DNA of 64,000 bases from Nematostella vectensis (GCF_932526225.1 NC_064034.1:21107747-21171746); one strand, 5' to 3'; counted from the first letter of the stretch, positions 32,217-46,003 are shown. Numbers and translations: made by a program. The notes: generated from the letters alone by a model not told the origin.

Positions 32217-32702
32217 GTTGTCTTGAATACAGTTTTGACTTTTTTGCTCTATTTCCCGATTTTCCGGCTGTTTCTCGGCATAATTACAGCCCTAGCAGAT
32301 GTCCTAGCCTCTGGTTGCCAAGTGCCTATTTACTTTTGATTGCACGTCTGTGGTTGTTAGGTCACGTGACAAACGTGACGTCATTCAAGTAGTAACTTAA
32401 GATAAAAGAAGGACTCTTTTAATTCATCAAACTGATTTTAAACCGAGCTAAACACGCTACACATACACCTGGTTACCTTCAGCTTTTATATGCGAGAAAA
32501 TAAATTCAATTTTGTTAAATTGGATTATACGACTTGTAAATAACCACCAAAAGCTCATGACACTATGTTACGCAACAGGTATCCCGCGTTCGATCACGTG
32601 TTCGTAGTTAAGCACTTTTGATCACCTTCCCTCACTCAATCAACCCTACCCAGAAGACAAACGGAGTTTGCTGAACTTTCCAGCCCAAAACTACACTTAA
32701 AT
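32217..32702. promoter_or_regulatory. Shared head-to-head promoter region, SPATA1 and thioredoxin
   Basis: Only 486 bp separate the SPATA1 start codon (minus) from the proposed thioredoxin start codon (plus), so the two genes probably share a bidirectional promoter. The interval contains CACGTGAC at 32363 and GATCACGTG at 32594, E-box/USF-type motifs, and a TGACGTCA CRE palindrome at 32377. No clear TATA box for either gene was placed. Confidence 0.6.
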
Positions 32703-35700
32703 ATGCTTCAACTAAAAACTAAGGTAGGAATAAGTAATAGTAATATGATATCTATCGTTTCTAGAGTTTGTAATTACCTCAAGAGGCACTAGTTCGATGG
32801 GACGCGAGTTTGAAGGCGTCTATTTACGAAAGCAAACGAGGCAACTTGCCCAGTCATCAAATTAAAAAAGAGTTATGTTTTTTCTAGTGACACTTCAGTA
32901 CAGTGCATCTCTATTTTCTCTTATTGCCACACTGTCATGATAATGTTGTCTAAGTGATTTTGACTCAGTCATATTTTATATCTAGGCCTTCGCGACCCAG
33001 AGAGACGATCGAGAGGACGTAAACTTGAATTCTAATTTTATAATTTTGAAATTATGTTTTGCGAAGGCAGATGCCCTTTTAGACTACAACTCTTTGGGTA
33101 TCTTAGTCTATTTTTTCCGAATCGTATTCCTGAGGGTTGGTTTCACTTTCAATCGTTCTAGCTGTTTGATAACAGTACCTCGATATTTGGAACAGATACC
33201 CCTCTTAAATATATAGCTTAATTTACAGCAAAGTTAAGTAAATAGTAATTACTAAAATGCCGAAACTAACAAGCAAAAGTGTTATCATCCTGAATTATAT
33301 TCCGAGCAATGAAATGATCACGTTAGCAAGGGTAACATCAGATATACCAAAGCTGTTTTAAATCCCTTATCCATATGATATCGTTGGTACCTGACCAAAC
33401 TTTATGTTCTTAATATTTCCTTAAATTTTAAATTCATATCTCAAAGTGATAAACGATTTAACGGAAATTTTGTCACCGCTTGTATTTCAGGGAATTAATT
33501 CATAAGCGTATGACTTTGCACTCTGCAGAATTTCCGCTTACTTAATAATTTATGACTGGGAATTTGCATGACAAAAAACGTTTAAACGCTCGGTATACCA
33601 TGAAATTATTTTAAGTCCCTGAAGGCTTGTTTATTGTTTCCATCTAGCTCAAATGAGATATGGGCTTATATTTATAGAGTTTTTACAGTATATTAGACTC
33701 TGGGCTGATGAAAATAAATTACTGTAAATTTTCATGATTAAAACCGTTATAAAACAGTTTTAGAGGTATTTGCATGATTTGTGAACAGCTTTTTTCATTC
33801 ATTGTGAATAATCGTAGAAGGGACAAATTATCAAGATTCATTATTGCTACCATTGCTGTTGTGAGACAAAGCAATTACTGAGTTCCTTACAAAGTTGCTC
33901 ACCCAAATAAGCCAGGAATCCTTGTTTTTTCCATAACAAAAGATTATTAATTCTTAATTATTGATAAATTGTGAATTCGGTTTTTATAATGTGTGGATTA
34001 TGGGGGGACCCCTCTTCCCCTCCCCTGATGGAAATCATGGATTTGGAATTGACTCTGGACTGACTCCTGAACTGTACTCTTGTCTCAGGGCCAGTAGAAA
34101 TTTCAATTTCAAATCAAGAGTTCGAGATAATAAAGTTGGTCAGTATTGAAACACACCGTGAAGCAAGCTCTTATCAGCATTTAAACAAATGGTTCATTCT
34201 AAATGGTTTCTTAAATTGGACTCATATTTGAAAGTCATCAACGGTATTGCTAACTATTTCTATTTCTGAAGTCTTTTTATTTCTGAAGTCTTTCTATTTC
34301 TGAAGTCTTTCTTTCTAGCACATTCCAGCTGTTATCTGTGGATGTGATTAAAGGTCAAATCATTCAGTTAGTTAAAGTTTGCTGCCTCGCACGTGCAGTC
34401 CAACTGACTTTTCTTGATATACAAATCAAATCACTCCTTACGTACATTCAGCTCTTACACGGTACTTAGCTGCTGATTTCGGCCGCGGTTTTATAAATAT
34501 AACGTTCCCACGTTCAACACAGCCGACTGTGGCAGTACCGCAGTTTGCGGAAAAATCTTGGACATGGTCGCCATGATTTTGCCTCGAAAAATGTTGCAAT
34601 AGTTTTTGACATCACTGTAGGTGTTATGTGTGCATCACAATGATCGCAATGAAGTCTCACAATAATTTTGCAAAGTCTCGGAATCTCGACATTTTTTTCG
34701 GGTTGAATTTTTTGTTTTCAAAATTTTAGTGGTCTTGGGGCCTCGTTTTTTTAAAAAAAAATTTCGATGCCTCCCCTTTCAGAACCCAAACATTTTCAGT
34801 CCCCCACCTTTACGACCTCAATAACTAAAAAAGACTTTAAAGCTGGAAAATGAATACTGCGAAGTTGCCCTCCTTGTTCCAGTTGATGATCCAGTCAATT
34901 CATCATTATTTCAGAATCTATTCTAAACAACTTTTGGTTTCGGCCATAATTTCATAACTTGGTAAAATGGTGCAGGGATGGCTTGCAGGGATATATTTTT
35001 TTAATCAGTTGCTTGAAGGAACTTTTTTTTCCAAATCACCCCTCCCCCAAAAAAGTCACATGGTCCACCCTTAAGGACGCCTGTGAAGGAGTATACATTT
35101 GTATATATTTGTTTTTGTAAAGAATATTTTTCTGTATAAAAAGAAATATAATATTCAACGTATAAAACCTTGTATGTATAATGTTTTGTGGATTTGCATG
35201 CTCCACCACTGTTTAGGAGTTTATTTATCCATTTGTTCCTGTTGACTGATAATAAACAGTATAGATAAATCCAACTGTTATGTACTGAAAGCTGGAAGTA
35301 TAGATATATTATGGTTTATATAGAAAAAAGTATTAAACATTGGTCATTTGGCTTAACATTCAATCTGTATTTGTGCTACAAACTAGATCATACCAATAAA
35401 ATATTGAAGATGAAATGTAAGGCTCCTAAAAAAATAAGAGCCCCCTTTAGATGACCTTTTTTCAGAGCCTCTCTTTTGGTGGTTAAGAACTTTCCAAGTA
35501 TGCACTGATTTTTTTAAAGTTATTTTCAAAAAAAGTAGAAATGTAAATGTTTTTGACATAAATCCTACATGATAAAATATACTGATTTTGAAAACTTGAG
35601 ATTCAGAGATTTTTTTAACATTTTTCCTTTTTATTTTCTTGCCCTTATAAAACAAAAGTGCATTTATAAAAATATGGGCGTGGAGGAGTGGCCCACTCAT

Positions 35701-37261
35701 TCCATTCCTTTGCATCCATATTTTAAAAATGGCAGCTAATTAGCAAAGACCAGGCTGTCTTGTCTGATAGACTGCAATGCCTACAAGTAAGGCTCCCTCC
35801 CTCCCCCCCCCCCCCCCCTATATTTCGTCCTGAAAGTCTGTGCGTGCGCAATGTCATTGTCAGCTTCTTATATTTTTGCAATAACGTTTTCTTTAAATCT
35901 AAGTTATAAGTTCAAGAATGTCTAACAAAATGGTACAGTGCCCCTTTATTATGGATATTTCATGTATTTCCTCTTTTATTTCAGGGAGAGTTTGACAAAT
36001 TCTTAAAAGATAATGAAGTCGCTGCAATTGACTTCACTGCCACATGGTGTGGTCCCTGTAGAATGATTGGGCCGAAATTTGAGGTGAGTGTGTGGAAAGG
36101 TTGCTTCCTGCAATTTTGATGTAGGTTTTCTGATGATGTCACCTCGACAGAGAAAGCTATAGCTAGGGATGTATGCATGAATTTATGAAGAAAAGCAAAC
36201 TATTAGCTAGGCACTTCCATTAGATTTTATTTGCGAGATAATATGCAGCCCACATATATTAGACAGTAAATTACTTGAGGAAAACAAGTCTTGAATTTTC
36301 AATAGTAAAGATAATACCATTTTGGAAGTTATTAGTATCCATATGTTATCACCAATCACCTGCCTTAGAAATAGAATAAAGCTATTTTTATTGTTGAATA
36401 GATGTAGTTTGCTACTGATATTTATATCTTATTTTCATTGTGTGTGTTTGTGTGTGTATTTTTTCATAAAAATATTTGTCACATGAGTCAGATGCCGAGT
36501 ATTTAGTGACCAAGGTTACCCTGCCTAGCAAAAAACCAATTTTTACAGACCCAATCTTTCTTGGAATGTTATCAATGTTTATTTCTCCTCCTCTAGGAAA
36601 TGGCAAAGGAGTTCAAGGGAGTCAAGTGCGCCAAGGTTGACGTGGATGTGAATTCAGTAAGTTAAATGCCAGATCATTATACGATATAAGCTCCCTGTGT
36701 GATGCCTTAAGTCTGTAGTATTTAGAATACAGAGTCTCTTGGTAAATTACGCCATGAGCTTCTGGGAATAATGCCTTACCGTACACTATATTTATATTAT
36801 TGAAAGTATTCTGGGACTTTTCATTTTTTCAAATATAGAGACAAAAGCTTAACAAAAAAATATGGGAACTTAATTCCATTAACTTCCCCTTTGTAGGTAG
36901 AAGTGCTTCATGTGGATAACCGTCAGAATAAAGTAATGATGGTTAATGGAATTTATTTGGATTTAAAGGTTAACACTTGTATTTCAGGAAACTGCAGAAA
37001 GTGAGGGAATTACAGCCATGCCAACATTCAGATTCTACAAAAATGGCAGAATGGTAGATGTTTAAACTTTGTATATTCTCTGCTGCTTTTTTCACCTGCC
37101 TAATTTTCAATTTATTTGTCTTTCAATTTTAAATGAAAACCGTAACAATATTGTGGTTGACCAATGCTCTTTAACACTGGGTAAATATTTTGCAGGTTGA
37201 CGAGGTAGTCGGAGCAAGTGAATCGAAGCTCAAGGAATTATTTGCAAAGCATAACAAGTGA
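32703..37261 (+). CDS. TXN: Thioredoxin (5 coding exons)
   Basis: Exons: 32703-32723 (tentative), 35985-36083, 36597-36656, 36988-37053, 37196-37261; 103 aa, the usual size for cytosolic thioredoxin. The product is a small thiol-disulfide oxidoreductase that reduces protein disulfides and is recycled by thioredoxin reductase. The active site WCGPC is at 28-32, the buried Asp at 23 (AIDF), and the cis-proline at 72 (TAMPTF). The C-terminal [16 protein letters not shown] is typical. All introns are phase 0. The first exon encodes only seven residues (MLQLKTK) before a GTAGGA donor and a 3.26-kb intron. It was chosen because phase, length and position fit, but a different first exon is possible. 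The stop TGA is at 37259. No signal or mitochondrial targeting peptide is visible. Confidence 0.9.
32724..35984 (+). other. Proposed thioredoxin intron 1, no gene seen
   Basis: A 3.26-kb stretch of AT-rich DNA between the tentative first exon and exon 2 of the thioredoxin gene. It contains short C and G runs (for example near 35800) and simple direct repeats of TTTCTGAAGTCTTT at 34263-34314. Open frames here, the longest about 110 codons on the minus strand at 35383-35715, resemble no protein family I know. Confidence 0.5.
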
Positions 37262-37323
37262 TAAACGCTCTTGCAACGAGTGCAACGAATGTAGTCATGT
37301 ATGCACCATCATATCCCAATGAA

Positions 37324-37333
37324 AATAAATAAA
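37324..37333 (+). terminator. Overlapping poly(A) signals, thioredoxin gene
   Basis: Two overlapping AATAAA hexamers (AATAAATAAA) lie about 63 bp after the thioredoxin stop codon on the same strand, giving a very short 3' UTR. Confidence 0.75.
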
Positions 37334-37521
37334 AATGGAGATCCGTAGACTTTTGCTAGTTTCATAGCCTGCGTGTGTTCATTGTCCACCTGAGCCTTAT
37401 ATAATTATAGATTATCTAGCTCAATTTATTTTCTCAGTATTCGCACACGGTTTCCACTGGGCGAAGATTAAAACTATTACAGTTGTAACAATTCAAGAAG
37501 GCCAATCACGTCGCTATTTTA

Positions 37522-37655
37522 GGTTGGTTCTCACTAGAACGTAAACGCAAGAGGCACGCGCAACTTCTTGATTCTCTTGCGCTTGTGTTTGCCCGATTCG
37601 TACTTGTGTTGTGCTTCCGTTTGCTCTTGCGCTTGCGTCCTAGTAAGAACCAGCC
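37522..37655. mobile_element. Short MITE (134 bp) with ~32-bp terminal inverted repeats
   Basis: The left end GGTTGGTTCTCACTAGAACG and the right end, read as its reverse complement GGCTGGTTCTTACTAGGACG, match over about 32 bp, including GCAAGAG at the inner end. TTTTA occurs directly on both sides and may be the target-site duplication. There is no coding capacity. It lies 260 bp after the thioredoxin gene. Confidence 0.75.
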
Positions 37656-40600
37656 TTTTATGCCACCGCACAGCACCGACTCACTAAAAGAATCCATCCA
37701 TCGGCTAATTCTAGCAAGTGCCTGGGGTACTTTCGATATAATATCGTTAATAAGGTATAAAACTTCAATCATGGTTGGGTATTTTGAAGTTTTCTTGCAA
37801 ATGAACCAATGTGTTTTCAATCGCTAGCAATAATAAAGGAGTGGCTGGTCGACACTTTAAAAGCATTATTATTATTTTTTTCTTTAAATTCGATCTATAA
37901 CCTTTACAGTGATGCAGACGTCCAAAATTAAAATGCGATGCCATTTATATTTTTAGTGAGTGAAATTTACGTATTTCAAACATTTATTCTGAAGTCCCCC
38001 CCCCCCTACTCTGCGCGTGTTAGAGGGGGTGCGGTTAATTAATTATGCTCTAGTTATCAAACACCAAGAATGACCCATCCAATGAGAACCTGGGAGAGGA
38101 TTTCTCAGCGTTCGTGACCTCTTAAGAAGAGTTTAACACTTTTCTTTGGCTAATAGTCGCAGAATCCATCTCCCTCGTCAGGGCTAATCGGAATCCACGC
38201 AAACCTCTTTGCTGATGACGGACAGGATAAACTCTCCATGCGAACTCCCTACTCTGACCAAATTACATCGAGCCTCCAACAAACATTCGTAAAATATATT
38301 TTAAGAAATGAGTTCTTGGTTTGTTTAAGATGCTACCTAACTCGAGATACCAATCTTAAAAAACCTTAGTTGCATCTTGAAAAAATGTTAGTGCAAAATG
38401 TTTATTCTGGATTGGGTGAGTGTTTAATTGTTTTTCCTTCTGGGCGTGAGTAGAGGACATAAACTTCATCCGCTGAAGGCGTGCAATCCGGTAAAAGTTA
38501 TGTTTTTTGTATGTATAGCAAAAAACATGATTGTATTGACGGTATGCATGGGTATTTTAAGCTTTTTTTTATCAACGTTACTTCGCGCTCGTGAAACATG
38601 TGTGTGGGACATATGGATTTGCCATTAAGGCTAGCGCTATATAGCCCCTTCCTAATGGTAAATAAAACTTAAAGAGAATTTCAAACATCTACAAATAAAT
38701 GCATGTTATTCCGGTTTCAATTAAATTTGGGGTAGCGAAAAATGCATTTAAGAGTAAGCTCATAATTACCGTACCACATTGTTTGAATTACGGACAAAAC
38801 AAATGGGCGTGAAAAACAATCGCAACTCAGAACGCGGTTCTAAAGACATCTAAACACATGAACATATTTTCTGGAACCGGGCGCGCGAGAAAAATGCGTC
38901 GGATGCGACAGTAAAGCAGCTAGATGATCGATAGCCACCAAGGTCTTGAATGAACGTTCTAGGTTTTTTTGGAATCGTTTTGTCGTGTGCTTTACGGTAC
39001 TCATGAATGAATATTGACAGAATGCGACCCATATTTATTGTAAGCAGTGACAACAGGCATCATCCATAAACTTCATCCATTCCTGCCATCTAGTCACGAG
39101 TACCCTAGTTCCACAAACTTTTCCTTAAATATGACGTTTCTGTAAGAATGGTAGTTTTCTAAGAGAGTATTTTTCTCGCGTTATTCAAAAAAGATTATCA
39201 TTTGGCTCATTCATCTAGCCAAGTAACGTAAGAGAACAATTAATCACATTCACTGTCAGCACAAACGGAAAGTATATATGAAAACAAAACAGAAAGGGTG
39301 TTTTTCTTTATCCTGCAGTCTTTGCTTTGAATTAAAAATCATATCAGCATGATGTGATTACAAGGAGAGAACGGTTAGCAGATACACAAGTCGGCGGAAG
39401 GGGTCGATATTGCTCCCTTCGAGTAGAGGCCTCACTGTATCCGCTGGACTCCCTGTGTTCGTAGGGAATGTTATTGCGTGCACTGCAGCTAATTGTATTA
39501 GACCACCACAACTAGACAAAATCAACAAGTAATGATAAATATCTAATAATAATATAAATGATAAATATCATATGTAGAGAGATAGGTAGTCATAAACCGA
39601 ATTTTTTTACGTGTTTATATTACTACATATGGCAATCCTTTCTTCCTGTCCTTGTTCAGAGAGTTTTAAAAGAGCCTTGTTAGGTTTTTCCAAGGAGGAG
39701 CTGAAGGAACAGATAAAAGGAGGTTTGAAGAGGGGACCGCTTGTCTTTAGATCGTTGTAGGTTCGCATTATATTATGTGAGTGATGACTTTTCTCTTGAA
39801 AAAGTTGCAGACTGTTGCAAAATTGGAGTGAAATAGTGTCCATTGATTACTTTTCTTATATGGGTTTGTTTCAAGGAGGTTGCATTTATAGTACCGTAAT
39901 ACGATGAAGCAAGTTGCCACCTTTTCTCTTGTAGAAATAACCGTGTTTACATACTCCTTTGTAGTTTCTTTTTTGGTATGGCGTGCGGTGTGATGCATTG
40001 TGGTATTACGCGACATTTCCCTCACAACCAGCTCATCAAGATGCAAGAGAATCAGTTAACCCGCTCGACTGGCGTACTCGCAGAAAGAAAAATAACAATA
40101 TAATTGTAATGTGTCGCATGTCGCGTGTCGGGTGTATCAAAGTCGTGCAATGACACCAAGGTCGGCCTTATCTGTTTTTTTGTGATGAGTAAGATTTGAA
40201 TAGTGCTACCATGACACTACTATCATTGTGTTTATGGCCGCCAGGTATGCGTGTTTAATAACACTCATGCACAGCTCATACTCCCGTAGAAATCTTTCGC
40301 CAATCTTTATGAATTTGCCCTTTTGATAATGATCTACCAGTGCGTATAAAACACCAAAATCGTCTTCCTTCGCGGGTAACAAGTAATTCGTTCGAGATTT
40401 TAAGACCTTTGTAGCCTAGGGTTTGCGTCGTTCGTAAGTACTGTTAATTGTCAAATTAGCGATGCTAACGCGCGATTGACGGGGGCTTGTGAGTACAAGG
40501 GTTTCAATCCTACACGCTGGTATGTGCTTTCCTCCGTGCATGCATGGCCTGCAGATGTCCCCTTGCCTTCAATCCACTCGTTGTTTTTGTCTCGTTTCTA

Positions 40601-41656
40601 GCGTAAGCTGCATACCGTGTAGTGATGTCCTCTCTAATGCACTCGCAACTCGGTTAAACTGTGGCTACTTGACAGTGACACCCAGCCTAATGCGATCACA
40701 CGCACGGTGGGGGTTGCGCCATCATGGAAAGAACTCGGCCTATCCAAAAGACACTTGGCACGAAACACGCCTCCATGCCTGCGGTAGAGCTTTGCGCTCT
40801 GGCCGTGGGAACCTATACCCTTGTCTGCGAGTAACGGCTATTCTAGGTTAGTGCTAGGTCAGTCCACTTCTGTAGTCTTGCCTGCTTGTCAGATGCGCAG
40901 TGATACGCTCGTCTGGATATAATCGGACCAGAGCCGGCTCAAATGACTGTTTATTAGGCTATTTGGAAGGGCATAACTCGGCCTTATCTTGAACGCAATC
41001 TACCGATTTCGACAGAAATGCTTTTTTAACGTCGGCTAGGTTTGCGATGGCATCCGTCCCTACTTAGTTTACATTTCACGATGCACGGAATGCTCAAGTC
41101 GCCTTTTCCTTCCTCCCTCTGTGCGTTGTCCGTAAATCTTTATCACTTTAGATAACAGTTAGTGCGACACTCCAAACAAACTTTATTGATTTAAGGATTG
41201 TTTTATTTGACGGTATTATAAGAGCAATAATTTAATTACACGGCCGTGTATCTGTATGTACAATATATTACAATTGCGCGCGAGCGGTTTTTGTGAGCGT
41301 TTTGGTTTGGTTATAGAAAGGACTATCTGATCAAATACTGGCAATATTAATTACAGTTCACTCGTGAGGCTAAGTGATCATGAGTTCTCATCTACAACCG
41401 AGATAAACCAAAACCCGAGCTTCATAAACAATGAACTCAATACTTTCACCGATAAACTCATCAAAGTAAACACCTAAAGCGCACGTCCGATCTATTCACA
41501 AATCATAAACACTCAAAACAAACATTTTACATATTTTACAGTTTGTTTGTGAATAAAACAGCCTTTGACAGTTCGGGAGATAAAATCTGCAGACGGAGAG
41601 AGCCACGACCCTTCATTGTAAAGGCTGCAGAAATCTGTAATTCTTTTTTGAAATGT
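37656..41656. other. Intergenic DNA, no gene recognised
   Basis: Four kilobases between thioredoxin and the first bHLH gene. Open frames are short and unlike known proteins; the longest, at 40489-40851, has no domain. A minus-strand AATAAA (TTTATT at 41182-41187 on +) is a candidate poly(A) signal for the bHLH gene that ends at 41657. Confidence 0.5.
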
Positions 41657-42193
41657 TTACGATTGACCGAGGAATAAAGCCGCCACGTCGTCCGCACACG
41701 GCGATGGATCAGGGCGCTTCTCATATAATTGTTCATTATTTTCCTGGCTTTCTTCAGCGGGTCTGGACTCTGGGCAAGACCCGATGGTACCCGAGGAATC
41801 TTCGCTGTTATCGTTTGCTGTGCCAGTCATAGGAGTATCGTCCATATCGCTCAAAATCTTTTCTAAGAACTTTATATACTTCATAGCAAATCTTAGAATC
41901 TCGTTTTTGGAGAGTTTTCGCTCAGGAGGGTAGGTGGGAATGAGTTTCCTAAGTTCAGCAAAAGCTAAATTGACGTGTTGCTGTCTCCAGCGTTCTCTAC
42001 TGTTCGTGTACAATCGCTTCATATAAGCGTGTCTTCTATCGTCCAGTGGGATACTAACAGCCTTACGGCTGACAAAGAATCGGTGGTTAAGTCTCGGCGA
42101 AGGCCCCGGACTCAGACTGTTTTCAGAACTGCTAGAACTACAGGGCGAGAGAAGGGATTGCTCGCAGCTTGAAACGATCTCACAATCCCTCAT
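41657..42193 (-). CDS. TAL/SCL/LYL-family bHLH transcription factor A (single exon)
   Basis: An intact 178-aa frame from ATG to stop without introns. Residues 59-113 form a bHLH domain: basic region and helix 1 with [20 protein letters not shown], loop [12 protein letters not shown], helix 2 [19 protein letters not shown]. The [31 protein letters not shown] pattern is diagnostic for the TAL1/TAL2/LYL1 group rather than NSCL or Twist. These class II factors pair with E proteins, bind E-boxes in the nucleus, and act in blood, vascular and neural fates in bilaterians. Ser-rich and acidic tails flank the domain. It is one of three related genes in the window. Which vertebrate member it corresponds to cannot be decided, because the split may postdate cnidarians. 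Confidence 0.92.
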   Translation of the reverse strand: MRDCEIVSSCEQSLLSPCSSSSSENSLSPGPSPRLNHRFFVSRKAVSIPLDDRRHAYMKRLYTNSRERWRQQHVNLAFAELRKLIPTYPPERKLSKNEILRFAMKYIKFLEKILSDMDDTPMTGTANDNSEDSSGTIGSCPESRPAEESQENNEQLYEKRPDPSPCADDVAALFLGQS

Positions 42194-42430
42194 GGTAGGC
42201 TCAAATCTGTTCGGCTTGCTCCTCGTTGCGTTCCGGTTAGTTCCCTAGTCGTATTATCTCCGCTACGATCGGATGAGTACGCTCTGTTGTCAGAGGCGAG
42301 TCTCACACTGCTCCTATGCCTGACTTGGAGTCCTGAGATCGATGTAATTGCTTATCCGTTTATATCCGCTGTGAGATAACCTCTGGTCGCATAGCGAGCA
42401 CAAGTCACATTGTTGTAAACTCGGCCGGGA

Positions 42431-42437
42431 TTTTATA
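42431..42437 (-). promoter_or_regulatory. Candidate TATA box of bHLH gene A
   Basis: TATAAAA on the minus strand (TTTTATA on +), about 238 bp upstream of the ATG at 42193. It would place transcription start near 42400 with a 5' UTR of about 210 nt. GATA-like sites (CTTATCC and GAGATAACC) lie just downstream at about 42350-42380. The assignment rests on motif and position only. Confidence 0.4.
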
Positions 42438-45400
42438 CCCGTCGTTCGTTCGTTACCTCGTGCGTGCGGATCGGGTTTCGCGCGAAGAAAGGAAATTGCC
42501 TTTTCACGGCTCGCCAGGGGTTTCACCAGGCTATCCTTTATCTCCGCCAATCACAGCGCTTGTCTCGCTCGGCACACTAATCGGTGTCAAGTTGTTTACA
42601 AAATTTAATTTGTAATCATTAACAAGTGCACATTGTTGTGTGGTCCTAGACTAGCAAAATACCACAGAAATATTTGTCTTACAAAACACATAGCCAGAGA
42701 AACTATTAATCTACCAAAAATGCGCTTAGTTTGTTTAGTTTGTGTGTTTTCTCTCCGCGATTTGCCACTGATTTTCTGTACAATCCCGCCACTACTGGAG
42801 GCGATCCTCAAACAAAGCAATTGTCCCGTTAATTCGGAGAAACACTCCAATAGAACAGGTCGGTCCAGTAACTTTTGTCCTCAAAAGAGAGCGCCTTTCG
42901 TACCTGCAGCATTACGAAATGGTATATCCTTAGACTTTAGGTAACTTGTCATTATAAAAGGAACAATAACAAGAGAATTTCATTGACATTTTCGAAATAT
43001 ACTCATCCGTTTTTTATCCATCATTCCAACAGTGATCGCTTATCATTTTATCCTTTTCCGGCTCGTAACATTTCTAGTTAAATCCTTCAAATGAACCCGT
43101 CAGAGTCTATAAAGATACGGGATATTCAGGCCATGGGGAAACTCGCTCACATACGCTTGCCGTTTGTACTGGTAACACAGCACATGGGTTAAAGTAGCAA
43201 TTGTGGTGGTAATAATCTGTAGTTTGTCTCGTTAAGTTGCATTTGCCGCTGCTAATCTTCCGTTTACGTGTCGAATTTACGCGCTTTTTGTCAATTATGT
43301 TTGTTGATTAGAGTATTTAGTCAAAACAATCATCTGAGCGCGAGCTATCGAGCCGACACGAGCCGCGGACCAGATCAAAAGCAAATAAAATGATTTGAAT
43401 ATAGTTAATTTTGACAAGGAGTTGATTACCGCCGCAATACAGTACTACAAGTCGAGAGCGAATTGGCGGGTCAAGATGTTTGAATTGTTTTTGTCCCATA
43501 AAGTATTGCCACAATAATTCAGAGAATGTTTCCAGAAAGACATTAGTGTTTCGCTAGAATCATTTCGACGATGACAGAAATAAGTTAAAATTAGAGGTAA
43601 TATATAAATGCATTCGCTTTTAAGAAAGCAAAAATGTTGGGGGATCTATTATTCTTTCTCTAGAGATAGTTTCAAGCTAGAGTTTTGATAAAATATTTTA
43701 AAGGAGTCTGTGTGCTTGGAGTTTTCAAAATGGATTTTGATTTGCCGTATTTTAGGTCAGGATTTTTACATTTATAATCAGATCATCCTAAAAAAAAATT
43801 GACGATATAGCGGTATAGTGGTCAAAAAAGGCATTTGACGAAAGACATGAGGACATTTTTACATTTCCGAGTTTCGGAAACTCTAAAAGACAATATAATA
43901 GTGTTATAATCCTGAGCTGAACTGTGGCTGAACCAAACAGGAAGTGTCTAGTTTGACATGGTCATTTATCACGAGAAAAAAAGGAGTAATCTCATTATTA
44001 AGGAAGAGAGAAGTGAAAATAAATTTGGTTTACTTTTATTTTTCAATAGAAGAAAACTTCGGATAACTAGATTTTCACTTGGTAAAAAACATATCCGCCC
44101 TCTTTCTGTCTTTGAGATGTTAAGTGTGTTATTGAGCTTGCCATTGCAGCAAATTTGTAAAATAAAATGTGTTCACTTTAGCAGATATAAAGGTCTTTTT
44201 TTCTAAGACGCGCTTGCCTAAAATCGCCTGCGAGGGAGGCTATGCTAATACCGGCCCCCACAGAATATGTTTAGGGTTTGTCAGGGAGAGTTTGTAAAGT
44301 TTGTCATCACGCTTACACAATCCTATTTAGTTTTTTTCCGCAATCCTAGAGACAGAGACACGACGGCTACTCTACTCGGGGATTGCCAAAGCTCTTGTTG
44401 ACCACACACAAACCAACGAGTTCGGAAACGATAAATTCGAGGTTGGAAACGAAAAGGCAGTGATAAAACCGTAAAAGAGTTTTTTTTTTTTAATCTATCA
44501 GTAATTTCTCCGCTTTCTCGGTTTCAACTCAAGTTATTACTAGCTGTAACTTTAAGAGCAAATAAAAATAATAACTCCATTTGTGAGAAGTTGAAAACAA
44601 CTCCAACAAAGTAAACAGAGAGACAATGAGCAACCTGTCGTGTAAAGACAGCCCCATTGACACGTACTAATAATCAAACAAAACGAATTAAAAGACAATT
44701 GAGTGTGAATAGTATAGAAACAGACCAAGGAATGCCGAAAGGAAGCAATGCAATAGTTATCTTGACTTTATCATTACAAAGCGAGCGCTTATGGCGATCT
44801 GTGTTCGAAGTGGGGGGAAGGAAGAAGGCGGGCTCGCCATTGTATCTTTATAGAATATCCTCGATTAATCCATGCTTCTATTGTAACCAAAGCAGAATTA
44901 TTTGACCATGGAGCCAAGAAAGGTATTGGTGCCTGTTTACGTATTTTCTCATTTTACTTTCATGATTTAAGTGATTCTTTCAGCTCATAGGTTCATAATA
45001 AGAGGATAGCTTTTTTTATGTCGATGGTTGAGCAGCCAAAGCGCTGGACTGTCCTCAACTTTTAAAAGTTATCTTTCAAATATAAGTAAGAATGATACTA
45101 ATAACACCAAATTATGCCGGAAGCTAACTTTATTTTCCGCCATATGACACTTTTATGAAATCACGGGTAGGAAGCCAATTTTGTTTTAAAAAATATTTGC
45201 GATATTTGATGTTGACAAAAGGTGGAGTTAACAACGCTCCTAAGCTCTTATAATCCATTGTAATGCTAAAAGTTATCAAAACAAGATAATTGACATAGAT
45301 ACGCGGCAATCTTCTTTATGTGTAATAAATCGTGTATTGTTTTATTTCTTTGAAAAATCAAAGTGATTACAAATGGTTACTGAGCTAGCGGTATAAAATT

Positions 45401-46003
45401 CTGCCTTGTTTTTGAGAATGTCAATAAAATTTGGCTGTGTTGATATGAATATCTTACATCATTTTCTATTACTCGGTGTATCAACATGCCATCTTTATGT
45501 TCGCAAGACTCCATGTTTTTTTACTGCGTGGAACGAGGAGATCAAAGAAAATACCAAATAGACTAAAAAGATAAACAAAAAGCAACCTGTTGTGGAGACA
45601 GCCCATCGGCACGTCCTAATAACCGAACAATAGGAATTAAAACACAATTGAGTCTCACAATTGAGAGAAACAAACCAGAGAATGCCGAACAGAAGCTTTG
45701 AATTGGGACAGAGTTGAGCATCGAGGTTGAAACTAATCGAAACAAAATGATTACTACAGTAATTCAAAAGCGCTTTTTCTGTATACAAATCTCTTATTAC
45801 ATTCAGCTAAGATGGCTTACTGATGCTAGTCGGGCTCTCATTGGTTTGTTAGCGGATCGTACAACAACGCAACACTTTGCGATGAAAACCTCTCGCAAAA
45901 TATAAAATATCTTATTGACCTCGTTTCTTGGGCAGTACGAGAACTCATGGAGCCTTATTCTTTGATAGTTTTACGGCCCACGAACTTCGGTCAATAATTT
46001 ATG

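Noticed and set aside
35383-35715. 110-codon minus-strand open frame
   Set aside because: No domain, no homology I recognise, AT-rich composition, and no splice context; likely chance.
36125-36165. Second hammerhead candidate (CTGATGA, then TGTC/GACA, then GAGAAA) in a thioredoxin intron
   Set aside because: Two extra bases separate stem II from GAAA, and neither stem I nor stem III with a NUH site is present.
40489-40851. 120-codon open frame
   Set aside because: Cys-rich but without a domain pattern or signal of coding bias; no ATG-linked promoter or splice structure seen.
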